15,376 nucleotides of DNA from assembly GCA_016180605.1 (NCBI GenBank), contig JACPAW010000015.1, forward strand, positions 1 through 15,376. The letters are read 5' to 3'. The translations under genes were made by a program, and so were the position numbers. Source of the DNA: Candidatus Omnitrophota bacterium (lineage in GTDB: Bacteria; Omnitrophota; Gorgyraeia; Aquiviventales; Aquiviventaceae). The notes under the pieces were generated by a model that made no database searches, was not told the DNA's origin, and was given only the letters and a program-made list of their open reading frames with translations. Below are positions 14,782 to 15,376 of this stretch, piece by piece. The stretch's first letter is position 1. Each line of letters starts with the position of its first letter.

Positions 14782-14810
14782 TTGATAAGTTATGTATTTT
14801 TAAATATGGG
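14782..14810 (+). promoter_or_regulatory. Possible promoter in AT-rich leader
   Basis: The 178-bp gap after the helicase gene starts with an AT-rich stretch (about 14750-14806). TTGATA at 14782-14787 and TATGGG at 14805-14810 are 17 bp apart; the -10 match is poor and several other AT-rich pairs are possible. The call rests mainly on position and composition. Confidence 0.25.
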
Positions 14811-14829
14811 TCCCTCAGCCCGAGTCATC

Positions 14830-14861
14830 AGCCGAGCTGCCGGGAGCGTAGTTCGGCTTTT
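14830..14861 (+). terminator. Terminator-like hairpin in the leader of the last two genes
   Basis: AGCCGAGCTGC (14830-14840) pairs with GTAGTTCGGCT (14848-14858) as an 11-bp stem with two G-U pairs and a 7-base loop, followed by a short T run (14858-14861). It could end helicase transcripts. If transcription starts at about 14815, it would instead be an attenuator before the gene at 14886. The T run is short, so efficiency is doubtful. Confidence 0.45.
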
Positions 14862-14885
14862 AAGTTTTAAGGAAGGTTGTATTGA

Positions 14886-15173
14886 ATGGAGAACGAACAA
14901 ATGTTTCAGCGGCATCTATCAAGAATCAATCGAATCGGTCCGACCGTCTCAGAGTTGACGGAAGCGCGTTTCAAGCGATTCATGCGGGAAATGGAAGCTT
15001 ACGAGCAAAAGCTGATATTTGAACGAACGCTAGATGCCTTTCTCGATGTGTATTCCTCCTGGAAGAAAACATACGCACAAACCCTTAAAATTCGCCTCGT
15101 CATGCTGGCATTTGAGCTGCACCGGCTAGACAACACCTTTGTGTGCGAGCTTTCTTTTAAGGATCCTTCCTAA
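14886..15173 (+). CDS. Unrecognised small protein, 95 residues
   Basis: I do not recognise this protein. It has no signal peptide or membrane segment and is charged and mainly helical by composition, with RFKRFMREMEAYEQKLIFERTLDAFLDVY in the middle and a C-terminal segment KIRLVMLAFELHRLDNTFVCEL. An AAGGAAGG ribosome site (14869-14876) precedes the ATG by nine bases, supporting it as real. Its stop shares one base with the start of the next gene (TAATG), so the two are likely translated together. It follows an AT-rich leader with a terminator-like hairpin, so it probably begins a new transcription unit. Confidence 0.6.
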   Translation: MENEQMFQRHLSRINRIGPTVSELTEARFKRFMREMEAYEQKLIFERTLDAFLDVYSSWKKTYAQTLKIRLVMLAFELHRLDNTFVCELSFKDPS

Positions 15174-15376
15174 TGCGAGAAATCCTGGTTCGGAACCTGA
15201 CCTCTTCGGATTTACTGAAACGTGATTGCGTTGTCAGCGAGCTCATGAGCCAGGGTGATTATGCCACCCGAGTCGTCCGTCGGTGCACCTATCATGTGGA
15301 ATCCCAGACTGCCTTGCCCTCGATTTTGGACTCGGCACAATGGGCTCAAAATCTAGATCCCTTGCCGCCACGGCAG
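15173..15376 (+). CDS. Unrecognised gene, 5' part (runs off window end)
   Basis: An open frame of 68 codons begins at ATG 15173 (MREILVRNLTSSDLLKRDCV) and continues without a stop to the last base. Its start overlaps the stop of the 95-residue gene by one base (TAATG), the same style of junction seen elsewhere in the window. Upstream, AAGGATCC (15159-15166) can serve as ribosome site. The visible part contains no recognisable motif, signal peptide or membrane helix. Function cannot be proposed; it may act with the preceding small protein. Confidence 0.55.
   Translation, partial: MREILVRNLTSSDLLKRDCVVSELMSQGDYATRVVRRCTYHVESQTALPSILDSAQWAQNLDPLPPRQ

Noticed and set aside
14815..14835. Hammerhead-like CTGATGA on the minus strand of the leader
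   Set aside because: The required GAAA core and the flanking three-stem arrangement are not present.
14770..14958. 62-codon plus-strand frame in the leader after the helicase gene
   Set aside because: It spans the AT-rich leader and the hairpin, overlaps the better supported gene at 14886, and has no ribosome site.

Overview
The window is a compact, almost entirely plus-strand stretch of bacterial chromosome with roughly balanced base composition. The genes overlap by 1-4 bases (ATGA, TGATG and TAATG junctions). The organism is diderm: it has an ADP-heptose pathway gene (lipopolysaccharide core), two lipobox lipoproteins and an NlpD-like LysM/LytM factor. A phosphofructokinase with pyrophosphate-type residues, a ThiD2-type thiamine protein and numerous palindromic repeats would fit an uncultured lineage such as Omnitrophota or a PVC relative. 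That placement is inference; no phylogenetic marker is present.

Bases 1-1341 hold a first run: the 3' part of rmuC, a Trm112-like zinc protein, and aroQ. A good sigma70-type promoter (TTGACC, 18 bp, TAAAAT) sits before efp. From there a metabolic operon runs efp, accB, accC, PPi-type pfk, heptose adenylyltransferase (rfaE2), thiD2, thiE (1420-6480). It combines translation elongation, the first step of fatty-acid synthesis, glycolysis, lipopolysaccharide precursor supply and thiamine synthesis. thiD2 and thiE, commonly one fused protein in other bacteria as I recall, lie here in two frames that overlap.

Bases 6481-6997 hold no protein gene but are the most structured part of the window. Two copies of a two-part element (a perfect 13-bp hairpin followed by a longer AT-rich inverted repeat) flank a tRNA-Gly cluster. 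The cluster contains one intact tRNA-Gly(CCC), one copy broken in the T loop, and a tRNA-Gly(UCC) remnant whose T loop is interrupted by a 64-bp palindromic element.

Bases 6998-14707 hold a second run: an NlpD-like lipoprotein that appears to start at ATT, an archaeal-type AAA ATPase, a HIT-family hydrolase, a dGTPase carrying an in-frame palindromic insertion of about 150 bp, an unknown lipoprotein, and a UvrD-like helicase fused to a 4Fe-4S RecB-type nuclease. Envelope, nucleotide-pool and DNA-repair functions are thus mixed in one transcription direction.

From 14708 an AT-rich leader with a terminator-like hairpin precedes two unrecognised overlapping genes, the second cut by the window end. 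I see no CRISPR array, transposase, phage gene, rRNA or replication origin. The best candidates for something undescribed are the paired hairpin element, the T-loop-targeted palindrome, and the palindromic insertion inside dgt.
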